From assembly GCA_045046905.1 (NCBI GenBank), contig JASFYU010000147.1, positions 1-49,173 on the forward strand: DNA of 49,173 nucleotides, written 5' to 3'. The notes beneath the pieces were generated by a model. It was not told the origin of the DNA. It saw nothing but the letters and a program-made list of their open reading frames with translations, and made no database searches. Below are positions 34,823 through 42,999 of this stretch, in pieces. The DNA is from JASFYU01 sp045046905 (lineage in GTDB: Bacteria > Bacteroidota > Bacteroidia > Flavobacteriales > Flavobacteriaceae). Both the position numbers and the translations under genes were made by a program. How positions within the stretch are numbered: position 1 is the stretch's first letter; the number at the start of each line of letters is the position of its first letter.

Positions 34823-36163
34823 TTAAGGATTTTTTAAATCTAGAACCTGATTATAAATAGCATCGACATTTTCAATTTTTAGCAAATCTACTTCTGGATC
34901 TATATACGTTTGTGAACCTCTTCCGTTAAGAGATACCTTTGAATTTACATACACCGAGATGTTTTTGTCTTTGTTTGGATTGTATTTTTGACCTAGATAT
35001 TGCCCAAACTGCCAAATCATATCAGGTTGAAAGCTCATTTGTTTTTCTTGAATTACCGTTAAATGCTGAGAAGGATAGATAGTGAATTTTCTCTGGTTCT
35101 GGTTATTTACCACTGTAAATTCTGTAAACCCATTTTTTTCCATAACCATAACGTGCCATGCGAATCGGAGGCCGTTTTCTGTCCAAAGCACATGGTCTGA
35201 AAATATAAAATGACGTAGAGGGGAAAGAAGTTGAAAAAAGAAGAAACCGTATAGTAGTTGAATCTTGACTTTATGAGTGAGGAATGTTCTGGTCGTTGCC
35301 GGAAGTTCTTCTAGGTTCAGATTTATTTTTTTAAATAAATCTCTCCACTCATCAGCAGTGATAAAAATAAGACTTCCTGCAATCATTAACCACGGAAACA
35401 TACCTATGTTGAACAGCACATAGGTCATTATATGAAAAAACACTACCAAGAGGTAAGCCCATGGTCTGGTCTTTTTTGTCCATAATAAAAAGGGAATCGT
35501 GAGGTCGTACAGCATGCCGCTCCAACTAAACAGATAGGCTGTGAACTCATATTCGAACAAACTGCCTACAAGCGGAATATCTGTTCTGGCTTTAAGCCAT
35601 ATTTTTAAGGGTTGGGCATTGAAAAGCCAATCGGGTTTTATTTTTGCGATTCCGCCAAAAAAGTAAACGGTGACCAATTGTAATTTTAATATAATAATGG
35701 TCCATACAGGAACTTTGGATAAGCGTATTTTTTTAGAAAAGAGGGCGTCTAAGGAATAGTTGCCGTTCGCGGGAATCCAGATTAATAAGAAGGCGACCAA
35801 TGAGACAAAATAATAATGGTTCAGATACCATGACTTTTCTATAAGCTCAAGATAGGTGAAAGATAGAAAGAAAAAGGGAGTAGCGATTCTATATAAGAAA
35901 CCGATTCCGATAAGAAATGCCGAAAGTGCAGATGCGCCAACAATGATGTACATGGTGGTTGTGCCAAAAGGTTTGATCCAATCGAAAAATTGATATGTAA
36001 AATGAAATGAAGCTGAGGTGTAACAGGCTTCTACCCACCCTTTCCATATAAATCGAAGCTGTGAGAAACACAATAGAAGACCAAAGGCGATTCTAAAAAT
36101 AGCCAGAGGAAGGATTGATGTAGGTTTGTCGAGTTTTAAAAATAGTCTCTTAGTCACCGTCAT
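34823..36163 (-). CDS. HTTM domain membrane protein
   Basis: This 446-aa protein has about eight membrane helices and features of the HTTM (horizontally transferred transmembrane) domain, related to the vitamin K-dependent gamma-glutamyl carboxylase N-terminal domain: an N-terminal LAIFRIAFGLLLCF, repeated aromatic-rich helices (GGIAKIKPDWL), and a C-terminal soluble part. It overlaps the upstream imelysin gene by 14 bp. Whether it carboxylates anything or transports a metal or haem is unknown. Confidence 0.75.
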   Translation of the reverse strand: MTVTKRLFLKLDKPTSILPLAIFRIAFGLLLCFSQLRFIWKGWVEACYTSASFHFTYQFFDWIKPFGTTTMYIIVGASALSAFLIGIGFLYRIATPFFFLSFTYLELIEKSWYLNHYYFVSLVAFLLIWIPANGNYSLDALFSKKIRLSKVPVWTIIILKLQLVTVYFFGGIAKIKPDWLFNAQPLKIWLKARTDIPLVGSLFEYEFTAYLFSWSGMLYDLTIPFLLWTKKTRPWAYLLVVFFHIMTYVLFNIGMFPWLMIAGSLIFITADEWRDLFKKINLNLEELPATTRTFLTHKVKIQLLYGFFFFQLLSPLRHFIFSDHVLWTENGLRFAWHVMVMEKNGFTEFTVVNNQNQRKFTIYPSQHLTVIQEKQMSFQPDMIWQFGQYLGQKYNPNKDKNISVYVNSKVSLNGRGSQTYIDPEVDLLKIENVDAIYNQVLDLKNP

Positions 36164-37265
36164 TGTCGTTGAATGTAATGGTGGATCCTAAAACATTAGC
36201 CATGTCTACTTTAATGAGTACCAATAAATTGGTAAAAGCGTTCTTGAGGTCTACCACGGCTTCAGGATTTGATACTATTTCATTGCGTAATGAACCTTTT
36301 ATGGCGTCTATTTTTTTCTGGCATACAGCAAACTGCGCAGCAATCTTAATAGAAAAGTCCTCGTTGCCAATTAAAATTAGAAAATCATCAAAACCGACTC
36401 GAAAGGGGGTCAATGCAAAATCACCCTTATAGCAGCGATTCAAGGAAATTAAATGCTGTTGTATGATTTCTAATGATGCGCCACTTCGTGGAGCCTCAAG
36501 TTCATCGAGTGCAATTGGGCCACCATTGGTATCGCCAAGAGGTTTGCCTAGTTTAGAGATTAGGATGGCTTCAATTGTTGAGACCATTTGGTTAATAATT
36601 TGGTTTTGGCTGCCTTCGACGCCGTTTTCTAGACCAGTAGTGAATTTTGAGTGGTAATCTGTCCAAAGTTTAGACAGTTCGTTTGCCTTGGTTTCTAGAT
36701 TGTGAGCTACGGCCGTCAAATAATCGAGGCGTTTCGCATAATTAGTGCCCGTGGTAAAACTGGTGATGACCATTTCATTGTCTTCTGAGGAGAAAAGCAA
36801 ATATTCCAAGGCTGAAATGCCTTTTGAGGAAGCCCCTTTTGAAGCAATAAAGGCTTCGTTTATAATTTCAATTTCGTCGATAAAGTCATTGATAAAATTT
36901 TCATTGGTAGGCCAGCGACCTATTTCTGAATGAATGAACGTCTTTGATATGTCGCCTATATTATAAAGCTCCATTTGTTTCCATATTTTAAGTGTTCGAA
37001 GCCATTGGTTTTGCACCTCGCTTAAATTCGTGGTGGTAGCTTCTTTCTCAAAATGTTTAATGCCGTCATTGAGCAGTGAAGTTTCTATAATGAATGCCGT
37101 ATTAAGTCTCGAAATTTCGTTGTCATAAATATTGTTGAGCTGCGCTTTTTTATGCCGCTGCACTTCTGAACTAAAACTGACAGCAGCTTTTTTCTCACAG
37201 CTCAGCGTTAATAGAAGAATCAGAACTAGCAGGGGCGCCTGTCTATATAGGATTGTTTTGAACAT
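36150..37265 (-). CDS. Imelysin-family lipoprotein, divergent motif
   Basis: This 371-aa lipoprotein (lipobox Cys23) has the imelysin (peptidase M75-like) fold. Imelysin proteins such as EfeO-type ones bind iron or haem in the envelope. The canonical GxHxxE motif is replaced by G149-I-S-A-L-E154, with Ser151 in place of His. The first imelysin of the operon keeps the His. It may have a changed ligand or a structural role. It is 9 bp downstream of the di-haem protein gene. Confidence 0.8.
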   Translation of the reverse strand: MFKTILYRQAPLLVLILLLTLSCEKKAAVSFSSEVQRHKKAQLNNIYDNEISRLNTAFIIETSLLNDGIKHFEKEATTTNLSEVQNQWLRTLKIWKQMELYNIGDISKTFIHSEIGRWPTNENFINDFIDEIEIINEAFIASKGASSKGISALEYLLFSSEDNEMVITSFTTGTNYAKRLDYLTAVAHNLETKANELSKLWTDYHSKFTTGLENGVEGSQNQIINQMVSTIEAILISKLGKPLGDTNGGPIALDELEAPRSGASLEIIQQHLISLNRCYKGDFALTPFRVGFDDFLILIGNEDFSIKIAAQFAVCQKKIDAIKGSLRNEIVSNPEAVVDLKNAFTNLLVLIKVDMANVLGSTITFNDNDGD

Positions 37266-37274
37266 TGTTTTTAT

Positions 37275-38726
37275 TTATAATGAATTGATGAATGCTATCA
37301 ATAGGGCTCTTTCTTGAGCGGTATAGGTCATAAAGGCCTTTTGAGAGTCTAATGCTTCACCGCCATGCCATAATATGGCTTCTTCAATAGTGCGTGCTCG
37401 CCCATCATGCATCATACTCGTGTGGCCGCTTACAGTTTCCACGATGCCAATGCCCCAAAGCGGTGGCGTTCTCCATTCGTTTCCGTTTGCCAAAAAATCA
37501 GGAGTGTTGTCGGCAAGATTATCACCCATATCATGTAAAAGTAAATCGGTATAGGGTCGAATGGTCTGATTTTCCAATGCAGAAATACTGTGGTTAGTGG
37601 TTTTCATTTTCGGAATATGACAAGCCGTACAATTTGCCCTTTTAAAGAGCTCTTTTCCTTCGAGAACATTTTGGTCGTCGACGTTCCTACGGGCAGGTAC
37701 GGCAAGCACACTGGAGTAAAAGGCTACTTTATTAAGGTTTTTATCCGGAATTTCTGGAGTACCGCCATTGGCGATGTCATTACAATTAACTCCTGTTGGG
37801 CAATTCTCGTCAGGAAACAGAGAAGAGGTTATACCCATATCACCGGCAAATGCCCCGGCTATTTGTTGTTTGACTGTGGGCATATTAGATTTCCAACCAA
37901 ATCTGCCGATTTCGAGGCTTTGTGTTTCTACGTTCCAGACGTAATTTAATTTTCCTGAAATACCGTCCTTATCGGTATCAAATTCATCTGCAAAATTTAA
38001 TAATGTAGATTCTGGCACCGCTTCCAATAGGCCTAGGCCTATCATGATTGGGGCGATACGGGGCGATATACGCACATTTGCCGCCATTTCTCCATAAGCG
38101 AGATTTGTGATGGTATATTTTGGCCTGCGCAATGAAACGTTCGTGCCGTCAGGGTAGGTTACTGAAAAGGTCGTATAGGATACAGTAAAGCCGGCTTCGA
38201 TGGTTTCGCCTAAAATTGCGCCATCTTGTAATTGTCCGCCATAGGTAGGTTCGGGTATATTGGCACCGGTCATTGTTGTTCCAGGAATGCTCAAACGCAA
38301 TAATAGACCATGTGAGAGTTCGCCATCAAAAGCTGGGGGTCTTCCTTTGCCGTCTTTAAAATGGCATCCTGAACAGGATCGGGCGTTAAAAAAGGGCCCT
38401 AGACCGTCTCTTGCGGTAGTGGAAGCCGGGGCGGTTACCCAATTTTGTCTGAACAAAGAATTTCCTGTTCCAAAGTCTGCATCATCACTGCGATTTAAAT
38501 TGGAGGCCTTAAAGCCGAAAGCATCATGTGAAGTATCAAAGATAGTTGTTTCGCCACCCGAAAATTCTTCCCCTTCCTCTGCGATTAATGGTGTATAACC
38601 GTCATCATTTTTTTGGCAAGCCGATCCCAGAAAAAGAATAAAAAGAGATACTAAATAATACGACCTATTGATTAATTTGATAGTTTTTGATTCTTGCGAT
38701 TTTAATGCTAAATGTAATATGGTCAT
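37275..38726 (-). CDS. Di-haem oxidoreductase-like lipoprotein
   Basis: This 483-aa lipoprotein has a long N-region, then lipobox (LGSAC, Cys37). Two c-type haem motifs are present: CSGCH (118-122) and CTACH (366-370). A Ca-binding-like DTDKDG loop lies near residue 250. This is the di-haem oxidoreductase (DHOR, thiol oxidoreductase-like) family. With imelysins on both sides, an iron-redox role (ferrous oxidation or ferric reduction) is the leading inference, but the substrate is not known. The start at 38726 is the only Met-type start in frame. Confidence 0.85.
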   Translation of the reverse strand: MTILHLALKSQESKTIKLINRSYYLVSLFILFLGSACQKNDDGYTPLIAEEGEEFSGGETTIFDTSHDAFGFKASNLNRSDDADFGTGNSLFRQNWVTAPASTTARDGLGPFFNARSCSGCHFKDGKGRPPAFDGELSHGLLLRLSIPGTTMTGANIPEPTYGGQLQDGAILGETIEAGFTVSYTTFSVTYPDGTNVSLRRPKYTITNLAYGEMAANVRISPRIAPIMIGLGLLEAVPESTLLNFADEFDTDKDGISGKLNYVWNVETQSLEIGRFGWKSNMPTVKQQIAGAFAGDMGITSSLFPDENCPTGVNCNDIANGGTPEIPDKNLNKVAFYSSVLAVPARRNVDDQNVLEGKELFKRANCTACHIPKMKTTNHSISALENQTIRPYTDLLLHDMGDNLADNTPDFLANGNEWRTPPLWGIGIVETVSGHTSMMHDGRARTIEEAILWHGGEALDSQKAFMTYTAQERALLIAFINSL

Positions 38727-38876
38727 AGAATAGGATTAAAATAATTTTATAGTTTTCCATTTCCGAAAAAGGACTTGATATTGCGCCACTTGGATCCAAA
38801 ATAAATGATTGTTCTCTTAGTGTTTTACTGGCTGGCCAGCGAATAAACTAGAAATGCTCTATAGTGAATAAACAAA

Positions 38877-38905
38877 GCCAGAGTCTCAAATGTTGAGGCC
38901 CTGAC
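38877..38905 (-). terminator. 13-bp hairpin between imelysin and di-haem genes
   Basis: GCCAGAGTCTCAA and TTGAGGCCCTGAC form a long hairpin around ATG (13 positions, one mismatch, two G-U pairs in the minus-strand RNA), followed on that strand by the T-rich TTTGTTTATT. It may act as a partial terminator or mRNA stabiliser that makes imelysin expression higher than that of downstream genes. Confidence 0.5.
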
Positions 38906-38936
38906 CGTTTACTAAGTGTTGCTGTGGCAGGCGATG

Positions 38937-40109
38937 TTAAATGTTCACCGTAATGCCCAGGGCGGCGGCACCTTCGACTAGTTTGTCTCCAAAATCCTTT
39001 AGCGCATTTATAGCCGTCAAGACCTTCGGTCTTTCAGTTGCATCAGTAATGGCGAAATCGAAAGGAGTTGCGGTAGCATTCAAGGTACTTTCGGCTGTAG
39101 CCAATAAAGCGATGATTTCTGCGCCAAGTGTGGCATCGGCTTCTGTAATAAGATCTTCCAGAGATTTTCCGTCGACTGAGGCATAACTACCTCTGTAGAC
39201 GTTGGCGATGCCCGCAAAATTTAAACGAATATCTCTATGGGTGTTGTCGCTAAAGCAAGAATGTTCATCTTCCTGATCTTGGTTTTCGGTGGCGACTTCC
39301 ATTCTTTCAACAGCGAGTTCCGAACTTGCCAATTCAGCGATTGATTTTAACATGTTCTTTAAGGCAATATCTTCATCAAGTGCTAAAAAAGTTGCCTTAT
39401 ATGCTCCACTGTTATCCCATTGGTCTATCATTACCTGTAAATGATCGATCAATAGTTCGGCGCAGACTACAATATAATCACGTCTCCTATCTTGATTGGC
39501 CGCAGTACCGCCATCAACAAAATCAGTGTACGGTCTTTGTCCGGCTTGTTTGGTCGATGGGTCTGTCAAATCTTGACCCCAAAGCAAAAATTCTATGGCG
39601 TGGTAACCAATTGAAACATTTGATTCACCACCATTACCGTTCAAAGGGGTTAGGCTGGCCTTGGTGACCTCTTTGGTGAGGTCGTTGATTATGCCAGAAG
39701 TGGCATTGCTGTCCACGTAATCAATGTAGTTTTCATCTAGCGGCCAAGAATTTAAATACCCTTCAATCTCTTCTGTATTGCCTGAGTCAATGGGGCCATC
39801 GGCAAAGCGATAGGCCTCTGTTGGGCCATAACTTTCACGTGAAGTTTTCCAAGCAGCTTTTGCGGCTATAAAAGTATCATCTGTCGGATCGGCTACAAAA
39901 GCGTCGATTGCCGTTTTAAGTAATTGTGCATCGATTATAGCGGCCTGATAACTTGCAATTACGATGGCGGCATAATTTGAAATTACATCTGATTTTTTAA
40001 TTAATTTCGATTCTGGGTCTGGAGTATCATCATTATTGTCACTTGTGCAAGAGGCAATAATGAATACGAATAGGATATTCAAGACGTATTTGGTCACTCT
40101 GTTTTTCAT
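38937..40109 (-). CDS. Imelysin-family lipoprotein
   Basis: This 390-aa lipoprotein (FVFIIASC, Cys21) has an imelysin (M75-like) fold. The family's GxHxxE motif is present at G168-Y-H-A-I-E173. This fold is used by EfeO-type and similar envelope proteins that bind iron or haem. It is the first gene of the operon; its ATG lies just downstream of operator-like sites. A 210-bp gap with a long hairpin separates it from the di-haem gene. Confidence 0.88.
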   Translation of the reverse strand: MKNRVTKYVLNILFVFIIASCTSDNNDDTPDPESKLIKKSDVISNYAAIVIASYQAAIIDAQLLKTAIDAFVADPTDDTFIAAKAAWKTSRESYGPTEAYRFADGPIDSGNTEEIEGYLNSWPLDENYIDYVDSNATSGIINDLTKEVTKASLTPLNGNGGESNVSIGYHAIEFLLWGQDLTDPSTKQAGQRPYTDFVDGGTAANQDRRRDYIVVCAELLIDHLQVMIDQWDNSGAYKATFLALDEDIALKNMLKSIAELASSELAVERMEVATENQDQEDEHSCFSDNTHRDIRLNFAGIANVYRGSYASVDGKSLEDLITEADATLGAEIIALLATAESTLNATATPFDFAITDATERPKVLTAINALKDFGDKLVEGAAALGITVNI

Positions 40110-40116
40110 ATTATCT

Positions 40117-40138
40117 TTATTTAGACTTATTTAAAATA
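40117..40138 (-). promoter_or_regulatory. Operator-like site 2 (downstream)
   Basis: TTATTTAGACTTATTTAAAA, followed by TA, is a near copy of the site 60 bp away. It has a partial dyad TTTAGA-N5-TTAAAA. It overlaps the expected transcription start of the imelysin operon, so a bound repressor would block RNA polymerase. Confidence 0.5.
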
Positions 40139-40143
40139 GAGTG

Positions 40144-40174
40144 CAAATATATTATCTCAAATCAGAATACACAA
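40144..40174 (-). promoter_or_regulatory. Imelysin operon promoter
   Basis: On the minus strand, -33 CTTG (TTG at 40174-40172), a 20-nt spacer, and -7 TATATTTG (40151-40144) fit the Bacteroidetes consensus well. The predicted transcription start is near 40138, about 30 nt before the ATG. Confidence 0.55.
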
Positions 40175-40176
40175 GC

Positions 40177-40199
40177 TTATTTAGACTAAATTTAAATAA
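40177..40199 (-). promoter_or_regulatory. Operator-like site 1 (upstream)
   Basis: TTATTTAGACTAAATTTAAA followed by TAA contains the dyad ATTTAG-A-CTAAAT. It lies just upstream of the -33 element, with its start exactly 60 bp from that of site 2. It resembles the AT-rich operators of Fur/DtxR-type metal regulators; this is inference. Confidence 0.5.
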
Positions 40200-40432
40200 T
40201 ATTTCATCGAGGAAAATCTTTATGAAATCAACTATTTTTTAGGTCTCTTGGTCAAAACTGGTGATGGTTGTTTAGCTTTGCAGTGATGCCTTTGAATTTT
40301 ACGTTTTGCTTTTGATTCCTAATTAATGGGTTTGTATCTAAGCTTACGTTTATTTATAATGCTTGATGGGGCTACCTGATCAGGTGTAGGCCTGTCGAGT
40401 GAAGGTCTGCTTTTATGAAAATCATATTTTAA

Positions 40433-41494
40433 ATGAACGCTATTTTTTCTTCTAAAATTCGAGTGATCGGTATATCGGTATTGTTGTTGGTGATGGTACT
40501 TCCTACTTTTTCACAAGACTCATTGCAGCTTGTGGTCGCTGAAAAGGGAGATGGTATTCTTTCTCTACTTCGCAAGCAGGGGGTTGATCCTTATGGCTGT
40601 TTTGATGATTTTGTAGCGTTGAATGTCGATAATATCAGAGACGGGCTGCATTTGTATGAAGGCAGAAGTTATCGAATACCTGAAGTGAAATTTGATATAG
40701 TCACCATTGTAGATTCTATTCAAGAGAATACCTCGGAGATTAAAAAAATTGTAGACGCACAGGTTTCTATTTTTGGAAAAAAGCATTCCACGGTACCCGT
40801 AAAGAGTAATCGGTTAAAGGGTACGGTGTATTATTTGATTTCCGGACATGGGGGGCCAGATCCGGGTGCTGTGGCCAAGATGGGTTCAAAATTGATATCT
40901 GAAGACGAATATGCCTATGATGTCACCCTGCGTTTGGCGAAGGAACTTATGTCGCATAAAGCTACGGTTTATATTATCATACGTGATGAAAATGATGGCA
41001 TCAGAGATGATCGAATACTCGAGATGGATACCGATGAGGTTGCGTATCCTGATCAAACGATTCCCCTAAACCAAGCTGCTCGTTTACGACAGCGGGTAGA
41101 GATTGTGAACCAATTGTATCGAAAGAACAGCGGAAAATACCAACGGCTGATTGTCACCCATGTCGATAGCCGTAGCAAGGGTCAGAATATAGATGTATTT
41201 TTTTATCACCACAAAAAAAGTAAGAATGGAAAAAGATTGGCGGAAAGTATTCATAGAACTTTTGCCGAAAAATACAAAAAGTACCAGCCCAACAGAACCT
41301 ATTCAGGAACTTTTGAGGATAGAACTTCTTTGTACTTGGTCAAGAAGACACATGCTGCGATGACTTTTATTGAGATTGGTAATATTCGAAATACAAAAGA
41401 CCAACGACGTATTCTTGATCCTGATAACCGTCAGGCCCTTGCTAAATGGATTAGTGAAGGGGTTTTGTTAGATTTCGAAAGCCGAGAACTCTAA
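40433..41494 (+). CDS. N-acetylmuramoyl-L-alanine amidase-like protein
   Basis: This 353-aa exported protein (signal MNAIFSSKIRVIGISVLLLVMVLP, cleaved near TFSQ) has an N-terminal LysM-like region (about 30-82) and a C-terminal Amidase_3 domain. Zinc ligands appear as H139 in ISGHGGPDPG, an acidic residue in SEDEYAYDV, and HVDSRSKGQN. The catalytic Glu would be in FIEIGNIRN. It probably cleaves peptidoglycan cross-links or crosswall peptides. It is divergent from the imelysin operon. Confidence 0.82.
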   Translation: MNAIFSSKIRVIGISVLLLVMVLPTFSQDSLQLVVAEKGDGILSLLRKQGVDPYGCFDDFVALNVDNIRDGLHLYEGRSYRIPEVKFDIVTIVDSIQENTSEIKKIVDAQVSIFGKKHSTVPVKSNRLKGTVYYLISGHGGPDPGAVAKMGSKLISEDEYAYDVTLRLAKELMSHKATVYIIIRDENDGIRDDRILEMDTDEVAYPDQTIPLNQAARLRQRVEIVNQLYRKNSGKYQRLIVTHVDSRSKGQNIDVFFYHHKKSKNGKRLAESIHRTFAEKYKKYQPNRTYSGTFEDRTSLYLVKKTHAAMTFIEIGNIRNTKDQRRILDPDNRQALAKWISEGVLLDFESREL

Positions 41495-41542
41495 TCGCAG
41501 GGTGCTTACTAAAAAAGTGCTTGCTCCGGGCTAGCGTGCCAG

Positions 41543-42247
41543 TCAGAGTGCAATTTTTCTTCTGTAATATTCGTGTAGTTGTTCGGGTCCGGCACCAAAA
41601 TAATTTTTTAGGTGAATTATGCCGAAGTGATATTGCAATCGCAGCATTCCTTTTTCCTCATATTTTCGGGCTGATGTTTTTACTTTTTGAGGAAGTATTT
41701 TAAATCGGGTATTTTGATATAGTCTTCCGATAAATTCATTATCCTCATAGATTAAATAGCTTTCATTAAAGCCATGAGTCTTTGAAAAAATGGTCTTGGT
41801 CACAAAAAGAGATTGATCGCCGCCTCTACAAAGTCTGTGATTAATACGAGAGAACCATGCGAAAAATCGTAAAAACCTGCTGTTGCTGTCAAATTGCATT
41901 TGAAAACAACCGGCTTCGGAGCCATTCTTAACGGCAGTCAGAATACTTGTTTCAAACCGTTTCGGCGGAAAGGTGTCTACATGAAGAAAATATAAAATAT
42001 CGCCTTGGGCCGCCCTTGCTCCAGTGTTCATTTGCTTTGCCCTTCCTTTTTGTGAATGTAAAACGGTAGCGCCTAGATTTTCTGCAATGGTTGCGGTGGT
42101 ATCGCAGCTACCTCCGTCAACAACAATAATCTCCTTAATGTTTTTATTGGAGCTATTCTTCTTGATGTAAGAAATGAGTTTGCCTATATACGCTTCCTCG
42201 TTCAATACAGGAATAACAATGCTGATTTTAGAATTATCTACGCTCAT
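41543..42247 (-). CDS. TIGR04283-like arsenosugar glycosyltransferase
   Basis: This 234-aa GT2-type enzyme has IPVLNEEAYIGKLI, VVDGGSCDTTA, the GRAKQMNTGA motif and HVDTFPP (D-x-D equivalent). The motif set and size match the TIGR04283 family, which NCBI labels an arsenosugar biosynthesis glycosyltransferase. It overlaps the DUF547 gene by 14 bp. It is the last gene of the cluster, and its 3' end is convergent with the amidase gene. Confidence 0.82.
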   Translation of the reverse strand: MSVDNSKISIVIPVLNEEAYIGKLISYIKKNSSNKNIKEIIVVDGGSCDTTATIAENLGATVLHSQKGRAKQMNTGARAAQGDILYFLHVDTFPPKRFETSILTAVKNGSEAGCFQMQFDSNSRFLRFFAWFSRINHRLCRGGDQSLFVTKTIFSKTHGFNESYLIYEDNEFIGRLYQNTRFKILPQKVKTSARKYEEKGMLRLQYHFGIIHLKNYFGAGPEQLHEYYRRKIAL

Positions 42248-42983
42248 TTAGGTCCCAGTCGTAGTTTAGAAAATTAATTTTAGAATCATCGGAAATGCGT
42301 ATTTTCGAATAGTTGTTCAAATAATCTAATAGCGAATTGTTTTTAGTAAAATCCTGTTTGTACCATTTGAAAATTTTGGAAAGCTCAACGGCATGGGATG
42401 AAATTTTATTCCTAGAAATATCATTCACGAAATCTATGGTGGCCTCTTGCAATTGCTCTTGTATCTTAGAAGGTAGAAATGCCTCATTCAATAATTTAGG
42501 GCAGGAATAGGAGGCGCAGTTTATGGTAAAATGAATTCGAGGCTCATTCATTTTCCGAAGAATATCGTGTTCGATATAACCCAATGAATATTTCTTATTT
42601 CCGATAAATACTCGGTCTTTTCCCCAAGGGCGAAAAATACTTCTAATACTGTTCAAGGGGTAATTTTCCAAAATTAATTGTACTGTACCTGCATTGTATA
42701 AATTAATATAATAGGCTAGGCGTTCTTCTTTTTCTGCCGTTTTAGAAATAGGATTTTTTGCCAAGTGGTTCAAGTATTCATTCAAGATATGGCTATCTTT
42801 CTTAAAATTGGAATAATCAACATTACCATTCGTATCAACATATGTTTTCAATAAACCATCCCATACATCATGATTGACCGTGATAGCGACCCCATCAGGA
42901 ATAGTACTGGTGTCATCGGTATTATTTAGGCATCCAAATAAAAATAGCGTTATTGAATAGATTATTAGGGTTGGGGTAGTCAT
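42234..42983 (-). CDS. DUF547 lipoprotein in arsenosugar-type cluster
   Basis: This protein of about 249 aa has a lipoprotein signal (MTTPTLIIYSITLFLFGC) when started at 42983; an upstream ATG at 43016 would overlap the PiT gene and hide the signal. The DUF547 core is present (AYYINLYNAGTVQLILENYP, FTINCASYSCPKL, FKWYKQDF). It is related to the protein at 29717. Its location in the ArsM cluster suggests an accessory envelope role in arsenosugar formation or export. Function unknown. Confidence 0.83.
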   Translation of the reverse strand: MTTPTLIIYSITLFLFGCLNNTDDTSTIPDGVAITVNHDVWDGLLKTYVDTNGNVDYSNFKKDSHILNEYLNHLAKNPISKTAEKEERLAYYINLYNAGTVQLILENYPLNSIRSIFRPWGKDRVFIGNKKYSLGYIEHDILRKMNEPRIHFTINCASYSCPKLLNEAFLPSKIQEQLQEATIDFVNDISRNKISSHAVELSKIFKWYKQDFTKNNSLLDYLNNYSKIRISDDSKINFLNYDWDLNERR

Positions 42984-42999
42984 TTGTCTGGTTCGTGTT

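Larger units (their letters stand above)
40110..40432. other. Regulatory intergenic region
   Basis: This 323-bp region lies between divergent genes. The left 90 bp holds the imelysin promoter and two operator-like sites. The rest is AT-rich and includes a 12-bp palindrome ACCTGATCAGGT (40374-40385) before the amidase gene. No ORF or RNA gene is seen. Confidence 0.6.

Noticed and set aside
40374..40385. ACCTGATCAGGT palindrome as a regulator site
   Set aside because: A single short palindrome with no second copy; not enough to assign a function.
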